From Trebonia sp963777905 (GTDB taxonomy: Bacteria > Actinomycetota > Actinomycetes > Streptosporangiales > Streptosporangiaceae): a stretch of DNA of 64,000 nt. The DNA lies in contig CAVZSM010000012.1 of the NCBI GenBank assembly GCA_963777905.1, positions 1 to 64,000 on the forward strand. The letters run 5' to 3'. A program made the translations under genes and the position numbers. This document shows, piece by piece, positions 50,865-59,017 of the stretch (positions are counted from its first letter, which is position 1; the number at the start of each line of letters is the position of its first letter). The notes under the pieces are model-generated. The model saw nothing but the letters and a program-made list of their open reading frames with translations, had not been told where the DNA came from and ran no database searches.

Positions 50865-52226
50865 CTAGAGCATCGGGAGGTAGCGGTCTAGCTCGTACCT
50901 TGTGACCTGGCGACGGTACTCCTGCCATTCTTCGCGCTTGTTGCGCAGGAAGAAGTCGAAGACGTGCTCGCCCAGGGTCTCGGCGACCAGCTCGCTGTTC
51001 TCCATGACCTTGATGGCGTCGTTGAGGTCGGCCGGGAGGGGCTTGATGCCCATGGCGCGGCGCTCGGCGCTGGTCAGGGCCCACACGTCGTCCTCGGCGC
51101 CGGGCGGGAGCTCGTAGTCCTGCTCGATGCCCTTCAGGCCCGCGGCGAGGATGACCGCGAACGCCAGGTACGGGTTGCACGCCGCGTCCACTGAGCGGAA
51201 CTCGACGCGGGTCGAGTTGCCCTTCTGCGGCTTGTACATGGGGACGCGGACCAGCGCGGAGCGGTTGTTGTGGCCCCAGCAGACGTAGGCGGGCGCCTCT
51301 CCCCCGGCGCCGGCGGTCGCCTCCGCGCCGCCCCACAGCCGCTTGTAGGAGTTCACCCACTGGTTGCACACCGCGGTGATCTCCGGGGCGTGCCTGAGCA
51401 GGCCGGCGATGAACGCGCGGGCCGTCTTCGAGAGCTGGTACTCGGCGCCTGCCTCGTAGAAGGCGTTCTGGTCGCCCTCGAACAGGGAAACGTGGGTGTG
51501 CATGCCCGAGCCGGGGTGCTCGGTGAAGGGCTTAGGCATGAACGTGGCCCAGACGCCCTGCTCGATCGCGACTTCCTTCATCACCAGGCGGAAGCTCATG
51601 ATGTTGTCCGCCGTGGTCAGCGCGTCGGCATAGCGCAGGTCGATCTCCTGCTGGCCGGGCGCGCCCTCGTGGTGGCTGTACTCCACCGAGATGCCCATCG
51701 CCTCGAGCATCGTGATCGAGGTACGGCGGAAGTCGTGCGCGATGCTGTGCGGGGTGTGGTCGTAGTAGCCGCCGGAATCGATCGGCACCGGGACGATGCC
51801 AGGATCGGGCTTGTCGCGCAGCAGGAAGAACTCGATCTCCGGGTGCGTGTAGAAGGTGAAGCCCATCTCCGACGCCTTGCTGAGGTTGCGCTTGAGCACC
51901 CAGCGGGGGTCGGCGTAGGACGGCGAGCCGTCCGGCATCAGGATGTCGCAGAACATCCTGGCCACACCCGGGTACTCACCCCGCCACGGGAGCAGCTGGA
52001 ACGTCGACGGGTCGGGCCTGGCGATCATGTCCGCCTCGTGCACCCGGGCGAAACCCTCGATCGCGGACCCGTCGAAGCCGATGCCGTCGGCGAACGCGCC
52101 CTCGAGCTCGGCCGGCGCGACGGCGACGGACTTGAGCGAGCCGAGCACGTCGGTGAACCAGAGCCGGACGAAACGAATATCCCGCTCTTCGAGCGTGCGT
52201 AGCACGAATTCTTCCTGCCTATCCAC
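50865..52226 (-). CDS. glnA2: Glutamine synthetase family protein, GlnA2 type
   Basis: GTG 52226 (VDRQEEFVLRTLEERDIRFV), with AAGGTGA upstream, gives 453 residues, the usual GlnA2 length; the frame extends 12 codons further. GS motifs are present: DGSAIEGFARVHEADMIA, PEIEFFLLRD, HHEGAPGQQEID, GSGMHTHVSLFEG, NQWVNSYKRLW, RVEFRSVDAACNPYLAF. The adenylylation Tyr loop (LYELPP) is not conserved: GIEQDYELPPGAEDDVWALT takes its place. The order glnA-glnE-glnA2 matches M. tuberculosis. In Streptomyces, GlnA2-type enzymes have been linked to gamma-glutamylation of polyamines rather than ammonia; which holds here is open. Confidence 0.9.
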   Translation of the reverse strand: MDRQEEFVLRTLEERDIRFVRLWFTDVLGSLKSVAVAPAELEGAFADGIGFDGSAIEGFARVHEADMIARPDPSTFQLLPWRGEYPGVARMFCDILMPDGSPSYADPRWVLKRNLSKASEMGFTFYTHPEIEFFLLRDKPDPGIVPVPIDSGGYYDHTPHSIAHDFRRTSITMLEAMGISVEYSHHEGAPGQQEIDLRYADALTTADNIMSFRLVMKEVAIEQGVWATFMPKPFTEHPGSGMHTHVSLFEGDQNAFYEAGAEYQLSKTARAFIAGLLRHAPEITAVCNQWVNSYKRLWGGAEATAGAGGEAPAYVCWGHNNRSALVRVPMYKPQKGNSTRVEFRSVDAACNPYLAFAVILAAGLKGIEQDYELPPGAEDDVWALTSAERRAMGIKPLPADLNDAIKVMENSELVAETLGEHVFDFFLRNKREEWQEYRRQVTRYELDRYLPML

Positions 52227-52307
52227 GGCTATCACCTTAGACGTTTCTCGCGAACTCTTCACCGGCGGATGGTCGGGTCACGCTACCAGCGGAAATACCG
52301 GGCACGC

Positions 52308-52323
52308 GTTTCCGCCCGGTTAC
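52308..52323 (-). promoter_or_regulatory. Single GlnR-like box upstream of glnA2
   Basis: On the minus strand, GTAAC (52323-52319), six bases, GAAAC (52312-52308) form one a-b box of the GlnR consensus, 82 bp before the glnA2 start. A second box at proper spacing is not seen on either side. Single boxes are weaker targets. Confidence 0.55.
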
Positions 52324-52418
52324 GTTCCGGTGATCGTCGCGCGGTCGTCGAGGCAGGAGCCTCAAGGCAGGGGCGTCAACCAGTCAGTACCCGTGGTCCG
52401 ATCGAGAGCAGGTGAGGC

Positions 52419-52595
52419 ATGGCAGGCATGGCGAGCGACAGCGCGCTGGTACCCGTGGCTGAACGCGAGCGATTCGAGCAGGACGGCTATCTGATCATCA
52501 GAGGCGCGCTGACGCACGATGAGGTGCTGTATTACCGGCAGGGAGCGGGACCTGCTCGATCCGGCTTACCCGCCGCTACGGCCGTGACCCCGTAG
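52419..52595 (+). pseudogene. Phytanoyl-CoA dioxygenase (PhyH) N-terminal remnant
   Basis: ATG 52419 opens a frame of 58 codons; ERERFEQDGYLIIRGALTHD and EVLYYR match the start of actinomycete PhyH-family oxygenases. After that the match is lost, and a TAG follows at 52593-52595. Another frame over the last 45 bp (ERDLLDPAYPPLRP) may be a piece of the gene's end, pointing to a large internal deletion. The iron-binding HxD and His are missing. Its end overlaps the SpoIIE gene of the other strand. Confidence 0.6.
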
Positions 52596-53733
52596 GGTCC
52601 TGCCGGCGTGCGGCGGCCGGGCTCGGCCACACCGCGGGGGCGCGGACGAGCAACAGGGCGGCGTCGTCCTCGAGGGGCGCGCCCGAGTGCCGCATCAGGT
52701 CGTCGCGGACCGCCTCGAGGAGGTCAAGGCCGGCGCCGTTGTCCTTCGCCTTGGCCTTGGCCTGCAGTACGTGCAGCCGCTCATCGAGCGGGTAGAAGCT
52801 GCGCCGCCGGTCCCGCGCCTCGGTGACGCCGTCGGTGTAGAGGAGCAGCTGATCGCTCGGCTTGAAGGCGAGGGTCATGGCGGCGCCTGAGCTGTCGCCA
52901 AGGGTCAGCAGGCCGAGCGGCGGCGCAGGGGCGGGCACTTCCAGCACGGTGACGCCGTCCGCCGAGATCAGGATGGGCGGCGGGTGCCCGCAGTTGAACA
53001 TGCTGAGCCGGCCGACCTCGGGATCGATCTCGACGAACAGCGCGGTGACGAACTCCTCATGCTCGCCCCAGCGGCGCGACAGCCCCGCGTCCAGCCTGCG
53101 GGCCAGCTCCCCCAGGGTGTGCACGTCGTGCGCTACCTCGCGGTACATGCCGAGGACGTCGGAGGCGACTTCCACCGCGCCCAGTCCCTTGCCGCGCACG
53201 TCGCCGATGATCAGCCGGATGCCGTGCTCTGTCGCGGTGACGTCGTACAGGTCGCCGCCGACCTTCGCGTCCGCGGCGGCGGCGAGGTAGATCACGCCGA
53301 GCTCGATCGGGCCGAGCTGGCCGGGCAGCGGCTTGAGCACCGCCCGCTGGGCGGTCTCCGCGACCGAGATGACGTTGGCGAACTGCTCGGTCTGGCCGCC
53401 GCTGAAGGCAGTCGCGGCGGCGCTGATGGCGGTCATCACGACGACCGCCACGATCGTCGCCACCGGTACCTCGTGGGTGTCGCCGCTGGCGGTGAGCGCG
53501 ATGACGATGGCCGCGACCAGGCTGACCGCGCCGTAGGCAAGCGGCCGCAGGAGACTGCGCGCGCCGACGCCGGCCAGCGCGGGCGGGACCGCGAGCAAGG
53601 GCGCGAGCAGCAGCGGCGCCGTCCACACGTTCGTAACGCAGACAATGACGACCACGACCACAGCGACCGCCGTGGCCGTCTCAAGCCACCATGCTTTCCG
53701 CGCGTCCCAGGCCTGCCGGGCTTTCCAGGTCAC
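52576..53733 (-). CDS. SpoIIE-type PP2C serine phosphatase, membrane-bound
   Basis: GTG 53733 (VTWKARQAWDARKAWWLE) gives 385 residues; a TTG start 11 codons up is possible. The N-terminal third has four to five membrane spans (~20-120). The SpoIIE/RsbU phosphatase domain (~150-365) has LGVIYLAAAADAKVGGDLYDV (metal Asp in GGDLYD), LIIGDVRGKGLGAVEVAS (metal Asp), LSMFNCGHPPPILI, LLLYTDGVTEARD and EDDAALLLV. Such phosphatases release anti-sigma-factor antagonists from phosphorylation; a STAS protein is encoded at 57983. It diverges from the AhpD-like gene. Confidence 0.9.
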   Translation of the reverse strand: MTWKARQAWDARKAWWLETATAVAVVVVVIVCVTNVWTAPLLLAPLLAVPPALAGVGARSLLRPLAYGAVSLVAAIVIALTASGDTHEVPVATIVAVVVMTAISAAATAFSGGQTEQFANVISVAETAQRAVLKPLPGQLGPIELGVIYLAAAADAKVGGDLYDVTATEHGIRLIIGDVRGKGLGAVEVASDVLGMYREVAHDVHTLGELARRLDAGLSRRWGEHEEFVTALFVEIDPEVGRLSMFNCGHPPPILISADGVTVLEVPAPAPPLGLLTLGDSSGAAMTLAFKPSDQLLLYTDGVTEARDRRRSFYPLDERLHVLQAKAKAKDNGAGLDLLEAVRDDLMRHSGAPLEDDAALLLVRAPAVWPSPAAARRQDPTGSRP

Positions 53734-53885
53734 CGTGTCCCGCCTACACGTCCAGACGCCGCACAAAGGGTCGCATTCGCATGCATCCCGTCATATCGCA
53801 TAACCCACCGGAAAGACGATACGCCCCGGGTCACGGTCTAGCGGCGGTTCCCGCGCCGTGGCGGGAACGCGCCGTCAGGCCGCAA

Positions 53886-53971
53886 CTTCGTATCACTTTT
53901 CGTCTTCGTATCAGATTCGGCCCTTTTCTCGTCCTTTTTGTCCGTTTTTTAGGACCGGAAGTGATACGAAG
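53886..53971. promoter_or_regulatory. Dyad CTTCGTATCACTT / AAGTGATACGAAG plus third half-site
   Basis: CTTCGTATCACTT (53886-53898) and its exact complement AAGTGATACGAAG (53959-53971) flank an AT-rich 60-bp segment. A third copy of the core, CTTCGTATCA, sits at 53904-53913. The set lies in the promoter gap between the SpoIIE gene (minus) and the AhpD-like gene (plus, 45 bp on). Two or three bound dimers, perhaps looped, would control both genes. The regulator is unknown. Confidence 0.7.
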
Positions 53972-54016
53972 ATGGAGGGATTCGACCGGGTGGCCGACTA
54001 GTGAGACGCTGAGGGC

Positions 54017-54556
54017 GTGGCACATATTGAGCTTGGAAATGATGTTCCGGGGATTCTCGGGCTGCTCGCTTACCGGCCGGAGACCGCCGGGCCGCTCGGC
54101 GAGCTCGCCGAGGTCCTGCTGCGCGGCGACAGCACGCTGACGCGGGGCGAGCGCGAGCTCATCGCCGCCTATGTGTCACGGCGCAATGAGTGCGAGTACT
54201 GCTCGAATTCGCACGCGGCGACCGCCGCGGCGCAGTTGCCCGGCGGCGCGGGCCTGGTCGGGCAGGTGCTGGCCGACCCTGGCACCGCTCCCGTTTCCGC
54301 CAAGCTCAGGGCGCTGCTCGACATCGCCAACCTGGTCCGGGTGGACGGGCGGCTGGTGTCGGCCGACGTCGTGGCGAAGGCGCGCGCCGCGGGCGCCACC
54401 GACGTGGAGATCCATGACACCGTGCTGATCGCGGCGGCGTTCTGCATGTACAACCGGTACGTGGACGGGCTGGGGACGGCCGTGCCCGACGACCCCGCCC
54501 AGTACGCCGCTGGTGCTCAAATCCTCGTCCAGCACGGTTACCGCGCGCCTGGGTGA
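54017..54556 (+). CDS. AhpD-like peroxidase-related protein (carboxymuconolactone decarboxylase family)
   Basis: The 179-residue protein has the AhpD-type motif RRNECEYCSNSHAATAAAQL (E-CxxC-xxxH, ~55-70), the redox pair of alkylhydroperoxidase-like CMD proteins. AKLRALLDIANLVRVDGRLVSADVVAKARAAGATDVEIHDTVLIAAAFCMYNRYVDGL (~95-155) completes the fold. The predicted role is thiol-dependent peroxide reduction or a related redox step. The start codon is GTG 54017. The gene is 19 bp before nadE. Confidence 0.87.
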   Translation: MAHIELGNDVPGILGLLAYRPETAGPLGELAEVLLRGDSTLTRGERELIAAYVSRRNECEYCSNSHAATAAAQLPGGAGLVGQVLADPGTAPVSAKLRALLDIANLVRVDGRLVSADVVAKARAAGATDVEIHDTVLIAAAFCMYNRYVDGLGTAVPDDPAQYAAGAQILVQHGYRAPG

Positions 54557-54575
54557 GCCCGCCTAAGCTGGAAGC

Positions 54576-56384
54576 GTGGCTAACATGCGGATCGCCCTTG
54601 CTCAACTGAACGCTACCGTCGGGGATCTGACTGGGAACGCCGAGCTGGTCGTGGAGTGGACGCGGCGCGCGGCGGCGCGCGGGGCGCGGGTCGTGGTGTT
54701 CCCCGAGATGTTCCTCACCGGGTATCCCGTGGAGGACCTCGCGCTGCGGGCGTCGTTCGTGGAGGCGTCGATCGCGGCGACCCACGAGGTCGCCCAGCGG
54801 CTGGACGCCGAGGGGCTCGGCGGCGTCGCGGTGGTCACCGGGTACCTGGACCGGCGGGCGGACCTCGCGCCGCGTACCGGGCTGCCGGCGGGCGCGCCGC
54901 TCGACGCGGCGGCGGTGCTGCACGGCGGGCGGGTCGTGGCGACCAGCGCCAAGCACCATCTGCCGAACTACGGCGTCTTCGACGAGTACCGGTACTTCGT
55001 GCCGGGGAACAGCCTGCCGGTGTTCCGGGTGCCGCTGGGAGACGGCGGGGCGGTGGACGTCGCCATCGCGATCTGCGAGGACCTGTGGCAGGACGGCGGG
55101 CCGGTGGCGGTGTGCCTGCGGGCGGGCGCCGGCCTGCTCGTGGTGCCGAACGCCTCGCCCTACGAGCGGGGCAAGGACGACGTGCGGCTCGAGCTGGTCA
55201 CGCGGCGGGCGCGCGAGGCCGGGGCCGTGCTCGCCTACTGCAACCTCGTCGGCGGGCAGGACGAGCTGGTCTTCGACGGGGACTCGATCGTGGTGACCGC
55301 GTCCGGCGAGGTGCTGGCGCGCGGCCCGCAGTTCGAGGAGGAGCTGGTCGTCCTCGACGTCGAGCTGCCCGGGGCGGAGGGCGGCGACGCGCCGGACGGG
55401 CCGGTCGACGCCGAGGACGGGACCGCTATCACGATCGAGCGGCTGACCCTGCCCGACCTGCCGCTGCCGGAGGTGACGGCCGGGGAGGATGAGCACGGGC
55501 CGTTCTGGCCGCGGCTGGACGACCGCGCCGAGGTGTACGCGGCGCTGGTCGCCGGGACGAGGGACTACGTGCGGAAGAACGGGTTCCGCTCGGTCATCCT
55601 CGCGCTGTCCGGCGGCATCGACTCGGCGCTGACCGCGACGATCGCCGCCGACGCGATCGGGCCGGAGAACGTCTACGTGGTGCTGATGCCGAGCCGGTAC
55701 TCCTCGGAAGGATCCGTCACCGACGCCGAGGACCTGGTGAAGCGGCAGGGCATACACGGGCGGACGGTGCCGATCCAGGCCATCGTGGACGCGTTCCGCG
55801 GCGAGCTCGGCGACTTCCCTGCCGACGGGCTGCCCGCGGAGAACCTGCAGTCCCGGGTGCGCGGCGTGATCAACATGGCGCTGTCCAACGCCGACAATCA
55901 TCTCGTGCTCACCACCGGCAACAAAAGCGAGCTGGCGACCGGGTACTCGACGCTCTACGGTGACTCGGCGGGCGGCTTCGGCCCGATCAAGGACGTCTTC
56001 AAGACGCTCGTCTGGGACCTGTCCAGGTGGCGTAATGAGTATGCGGAACGTACGGGGGCTACTCCCCCCATCCCCGTTAACTCCATCGAGAAGGCACCGT
56101 CGGCGGAGCTTGCTCCCGGGCAGCTCGACACCGACTCGCTGCCGGCGTACGACGAGCTGGACGCGCTGCTCGACGACTACGTGGAAAAGGACATGGGGTC
56201 GGCGGAACTGATCGCCGTCGGCCACGACCCGGCTCTCGTCGAGCGGGTGATCAGGCTCGTCGACCTCGCCGAGTTCAAGCGCCGCCAGTACCCGCCGGGG
56301 CCGAAGATCAGCCCGAAGAACTTCGGCCGCGGGCGGCGGCTGCCGATCACCAACGCGTGGCGCGAGCCGCTGCCGCGCAAATAA
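54576..56384 (+). CDS. nadE: Glutamine-dependent NAD+ synthetase
   Basis: The 602-residue two-domain enzyme has an N-terminal nitrilase-type glutaminase (~1-285) with Glu44 in VFPEMFLTGY, Lys in SAKHHLPNYGVFDEYRYF (~125) and Cys in IAICEDLWQDGG (~165). A C-terminal NAD synthetase domain (~310-602) has the P-loop ALSGGIDSALTATIAADA, the GNKSELATGYSTLYGDSAGGF loop and PPSAELAPGQ-like KAPSAELAPGQLDTDSLPAYDELD. It makes NAD+ from deamido-NAD+, glutamine and ATP. Length is slightly under the mycobacterial enzyme. Start GTG 54576. Confidence 0.96.
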   Translation: MANMRIALAQLNATVGDLTGNAELVVEWTRRAAARGARVVVFPEMFLTGYPVEDLALRASFVEASIAATHEVAQRLDAEGLGGVAVVTGYLDRRADLAPRTGLPAGAPLDAAAVLHGGRVVATSAKHHLPNYGVFDEYRYFVPGNSLPVFRVPLGDGGAVDVAIAICEDLWQDGGPVAVCLRAGAGLLVVPNASPYERGKDDVRLELVTRRAREAGAVLAYCNLVGGQDELVFDGDSIVVTASGEVLARGPQFEEELVVLDVELPGAEGGDAPDGPVDAEDGTAITIERLTLPDLPLPEVTAGEDEHGPFWPRLDDRAEVYAALVAGTRDYVRKNGFRSVILALSGGIDSALTATIAADAIGPENVYVVLMPSRYSSEGSVTDAEDLVKRQGIHGRTVPIQAIVDAFRGELGDFPADGLPAENLQSRVRGVINMALSNADNHLVLTTGNKSELATGYSTLYGDSAGGFGPIKDVFKTLVWDLSRWRNEYAERTGATPPIPVNSIEKAPSAELAPGQLDTDSLPAYDELDALLDDYVEKDMGSAELIAVGHDPALVERVIRLVDLAEFKRRQYPPGPKISPKNFGRGRRLPITNAWREPLPRK

Positions 56385-56417
56385 TTCACCCGCGTCGGGT
56401 GGCCTGCCTGCGGCCCA

Positions 56418-56459
56418 CTTCCGCGCACCCTTGAAGGGTCTTCTCCGGGTGTGCGGAAG
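56418..56459 (+). promoter_or_regulatory. 13-bp inverted repeat covering the next ribosome site
   Basis: CTTCCGCGCACCC (56418-56430) and GGGTGTGCGGAAG (56447-56459) pair with one mismatch. The right arm ends inside the AAGGAG ribosome site (56457-56462) of the following gene. The hairpin could end nadE transcription or mask translation of the downstream lipoprotein. Confidence 0.5.
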
Positions 56460-56471
56460 GAGCTGCCGCGG

Positions 56472-57306
56472 ATGCTAAGGAAATACGCCGGTCTCGCCGG
56501 CCTGATCGTCTTCATCGTGCTGCCGCTGGCGGCGTGCGGGGCGGCTGGCAGCAGCGTCAGCTCGGCGGTGAGCAGCATCGCCGCCAGCGTCACCGCGACA
56601 AGGACCGGCGCGACCGGGCAGCCGACGACGGCCGAGCCGACGACCGCGCCGCCCACGACGGCGCCGCCCACGACGGCACCGCCCACGACCGCGCCGCCCA
56701 CGACGGCGCCGCCTACAACGGCCGCGCCGACAACGGCCGCGCCCACGACCGCCGCGCCCACGACCGCGGCGGCGCGGCGGGGGCTCGACGTCCGGCGCGG
56801 CAGCCGCCACAACGCCGGCCGCGACTGGCAGCTCCGTGTCCCCCTGGGTGTGGGTCTTGGTGGCCGTGGGAGTCGTGGTGGTCGGCGGCCTGGTGATCTG
56901 GGCCGTCATCGCGCACCGGCGGCGGTCCGCCGCGGCGACGGACTGGCGGGGCCGCGTGATCGACGCGTACGCGAAGGGGTCGGCGCTGCACGACGCGATG
57001 GCGGCGGCCGAGACGCCTGGCGCGCTGACCGGCCCGGATGCCGGGTACCGCTGGTCGGACCTGCAGCGCAGGGCCGACGACTACAGCCAGCTGCTCTACG
57101 CCATGCAGCAGCAGGCGCCTGGCGAGATCGAACGGATCCAGGTGGCTGATGTCATCGCGTCACTGCAGGCGGCCAGGTCGGCCATGGACGCCGAGCGGTC
57201 GACGGGAGCGTACGACAGCGCGCTCGCGGGGATCGCGCGCGACCGGATCGCGTTCTTCGCCAGCTCAGTGAACTCACTGCGCGAGCCGAACGTCCGGCCC
57301 GCCTGA
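56472..57306 (+). CDS. Lipoprotein/membrane protein with PTTA repeats, frame break after the repeats
   Basis: ATG 56472 has AAGGAG 10 bases upstream. The signal segment ends in lipobox LAAC. About ten PTTAP/PTTAA units follow to ~56765. Then the frame that makes sense changes once at about 56770-56776: downstream, SGAAAATTPAATGSSVSPWV leads into a membrane span (WVLVAVGVVVVGGLVIWAVIA) and a helical cytoplasmic domain ending at TGA 57304-57306. Uncorrected, the first frame runs to 57149 in nonsense. The expected topology is an outside repeat stalk, one span and an inside domain of unknown function. A start at GTG 56836 within the second frame is possible. Confidence 0.7.
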
Positions 57307-57777
57307 TCAGGCGCCTCCCCCGTTCCTGATGATCCCGATCGCGTCCTTGATCAGGCGGCGCGCCCGGACAGCCGCCGTCCGGTCGGCAAGCAGCTCGCCC
57401 GGGCTCTCTCCCGATAGCCACCTGAGCCGGAGCGTGAGACGGTCGGAGCCGACCAGGCCCGCCCAGACGCCCTCCTCACCGCCCCGGTACCAGTACCTCA
57501 TGGAGAACTCCAGGCACTCACTCCGCAGCGGACACGTGTTGCACAGCGCGATGGCCGGCGCGGCCTGCACGCGGGCGGTGTCAGCGTTGCCGCTGGGCGG
57601 GAACCACGCGGCGGTGTCCAGGCCGGAATCGGCGCAACTGGCCCGGTCGCTGAACAGGAGCCGGGCGAGTTCGGCGTCGGTCAGGCTGCGCGCCGTGCGG
57701 GCCGCCCCGGCCACGGGTACGTGCCTGGCCATCGGCAGCCAGCCGCGCTGGCCTGCTGCGTGCGTTCCCTCGGCCAT
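57307..57777 (-). CDS. WhiB family transcriptional regulator
   Basis: The 156-residue protein has the four cluster Cys: C48 (ASCAD), C79, C82 and C88 (LCNTCPLRSEC), spaced as in WhiB proteins, followed by the GVWAGL turn (103-108) and a basic C-terminal part (RARRLIKDAIG). WhiB proteins carry a [4Fe-4S] cluster and act with sigma factors. The N-terminal ~30 residues are extra. Its stop and that of the lipoprotein gene share the palindrome TGATCA (57304-57309), so the two genes converge with no gap. Which Wbl class it belongs to is not clear. Confidence 0.9.
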   Translation of the reverse strand: MAEGTHAAGQRGWLPMARHVPVAGAARTARSLTDAELARLLFSDRASCADSGLDTAAWFPPSGNADTARVQAAPAIALCNTCPLRSECLEFSMRYWYRGGEEGVWAGLVGSDRLTLRLRWLSGESPGELLADRTAAVRARRLIKDAIGIIRNGGGA

Positions 57778-57982
57778 GTCGACTCCCAGCTGTCAATGAC
57801 CCGATTCCGGCTCCTCATCATCCAAGTAATGCGGGGCCAGGAAGGCATCACCCGCCCCGGAGGACCCGGGGCCGGCCGCCGCCGGTCAGCACCCGGCCCC
57901 GGGCGCGCCTCACCCGCCACGAGGGATGCGGCGGCCGCCGCCGTGATAGAGAATGCTGTTCCACATCACTTGGAGCAATCAC

Positions 57983-58315
57983 GTGGGAATTCTCAGTTAC
58001 GTGCAGGCGGCCCCGTCGGGAACAGCCCTGACAGTCTCCGGCCAGGTCGACGGCAGTTCCGCCGCTGTTTTCGAGGAGCTGCTGCTCAAGGTCAGCCGGA
58101 TGCACCGCCCGCCGCTGCTGCTTGACCTGTCCCGGATCGACTCGATGGACGGCGCCGGGCTCGCGGCGCTACTGACGATCAGGAACCTCACGGCTGCCCG
58201 AGACCGCAGGCTTCGTGTCATCGCGGCCTCCACAGCGGTCCACACCCTGCTCTGCCTGACCGGCGCTCAGCACATCCTCGAGGAGGCGCCGTACGCCGTG
58301 CGTACTCCGGCGTAG
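57983..58315 (+). CDS. STAS domain anti-sigma-factor antagonist
   Basis: GTG 57983 has GGAG 8 bases upstream, giving 110 residues; an ATG 10 codons earlier lacks a ribosome site. The STAS fold is complete: ALTVSGQVDGSSAAVFEELLLKV, PPLLLDLSRIDSMDGAGLAALLTIRNLTAARDRRLRVIAAS. The Ser in RIDSMDGAG is the usual phosphorylation site. It would be reset by a PP2C phosphatase like the one at 52576. It converges on the TetR gene with a 10-bp gap. Confidence 0.87.
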   Translation: MGILSYVQAAPSGTALTVSGQVDGSSAAVFEELLLKVSRMHRPPLLLDLSRIDSMDGAGLAALLTIRNLTAARDRRLRVIAASTAVHTLLCLTGAQHILEEAPYAVRTPA

Positions 58316-58325
58316 CGCGCCCGGG

Positions 58326-59003
58326 TCAGCGGGCGCCGATGCCCCGCAGCAGCTCGTCGACGACGCGGGCGGCGAAGCCCGGCTCCGCAGACGTGCGGTC
58401 GTGCTTGCCGCGGGCCATCACCGCTCCGGTGAGCGTGAGCATGGCGATCTCGATGTCAGTGTCCGCGCGGAGTTCGCCGGTGGCGACGCCGCGGCGGAGC
58501 ACCGACCTGATCAGCTCGCGGCGCGGCTCCACGACCTGCTCCTTGTAGCGCTTGACCAGCCGCGGGTAGCGCTCCCCCTCGCCGTGCAGCAGCGCGAACT
58601 GGCGCGCGTACCTGGGATCGTCGGCGTCGTTGGCCATCACGTCGAGCATCGCGATCAGGTCCTCGCGCGCCGACTCGCCGCGCGGCTCGGGCAGCGGGCT
58701 CTTCAGCGAGGCGAACGCCGCGATCAGCAGGTCCTCCTTGCCCGGCCAGCGCCGGTACAGGGTCGCCTTGCCGACGCCGGCGCGGGCCGCGACGTCCTCG
58801 CAGCCCACGCCGTCCACGCCGCGCTCGGCGATCGCCTCGAGCGTGGCGTCGAGGATCGCCTGCTCGGCCCGCTCGCTGCGCGGCCGCCCAGGGCGCCGCG
58901 CGGCGCTGGTCCCGGCGTCGGCCGCGGTATCCTGGGCGGTCACTGTCGCACTGATCTCTGCGGCACTGGCCGCCACGTCGGCGTGGTCAGCTTGCGTGCG
59001 CAT
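58326..59003 (-). CDS. TetR family transcriptional regulator
   Basis: The 225-residue protein has a disordered start to ~35, then the TetR DNA-binding domain (AILDATLEAIAERGVDGVGCEDVAARAGVGKATLYRRWPGKEDLLIAAF, ~48-95) and a ligand-binding helical domain of the TetR_C type (RYARQFALLHGEGERYPRLVKRYKEQVVEPRRELIRSVLRRGVATGELR). It starts 14 bp downstream of the MFS exporter stop, in one unit with it. It probably represses that exporter through the dyad at 60665-60687. Confidence 0.92.
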   Translation of the reverse strand: MRTQADHADVAASAAEISATVTAQDTAADAGTSAARRPGRPRSERAEQAILDATLEAIAERGVDGVGCEDVAARAGVGKATLYRRWPGKEDLLIAAFASLKSPLPEPRGESAREDLIAMLDVMANDADDPRYARQFALLHGEGERYPRLVKRYKEQVVEPRRELIRSVLRRGVATGELRADTDIEIAMLTLTGAVMARGKHDRTSAEPGFAARVVDELLRGIGAR

Positions 59004-59017
59004 CGCTTGTTACCTCT

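Noticed and set aside
54306..56225. 639-codon minus-strand frame
   Set aside because: Antisense shadow of nadE: Arg/Pro/His-rich, no motifs.
56620..56765. CRISPR-like array in the 15-bp repeats
   Set aside because: The repeats are contiguous, in frame and encode PTTAP units; there are no spacers.
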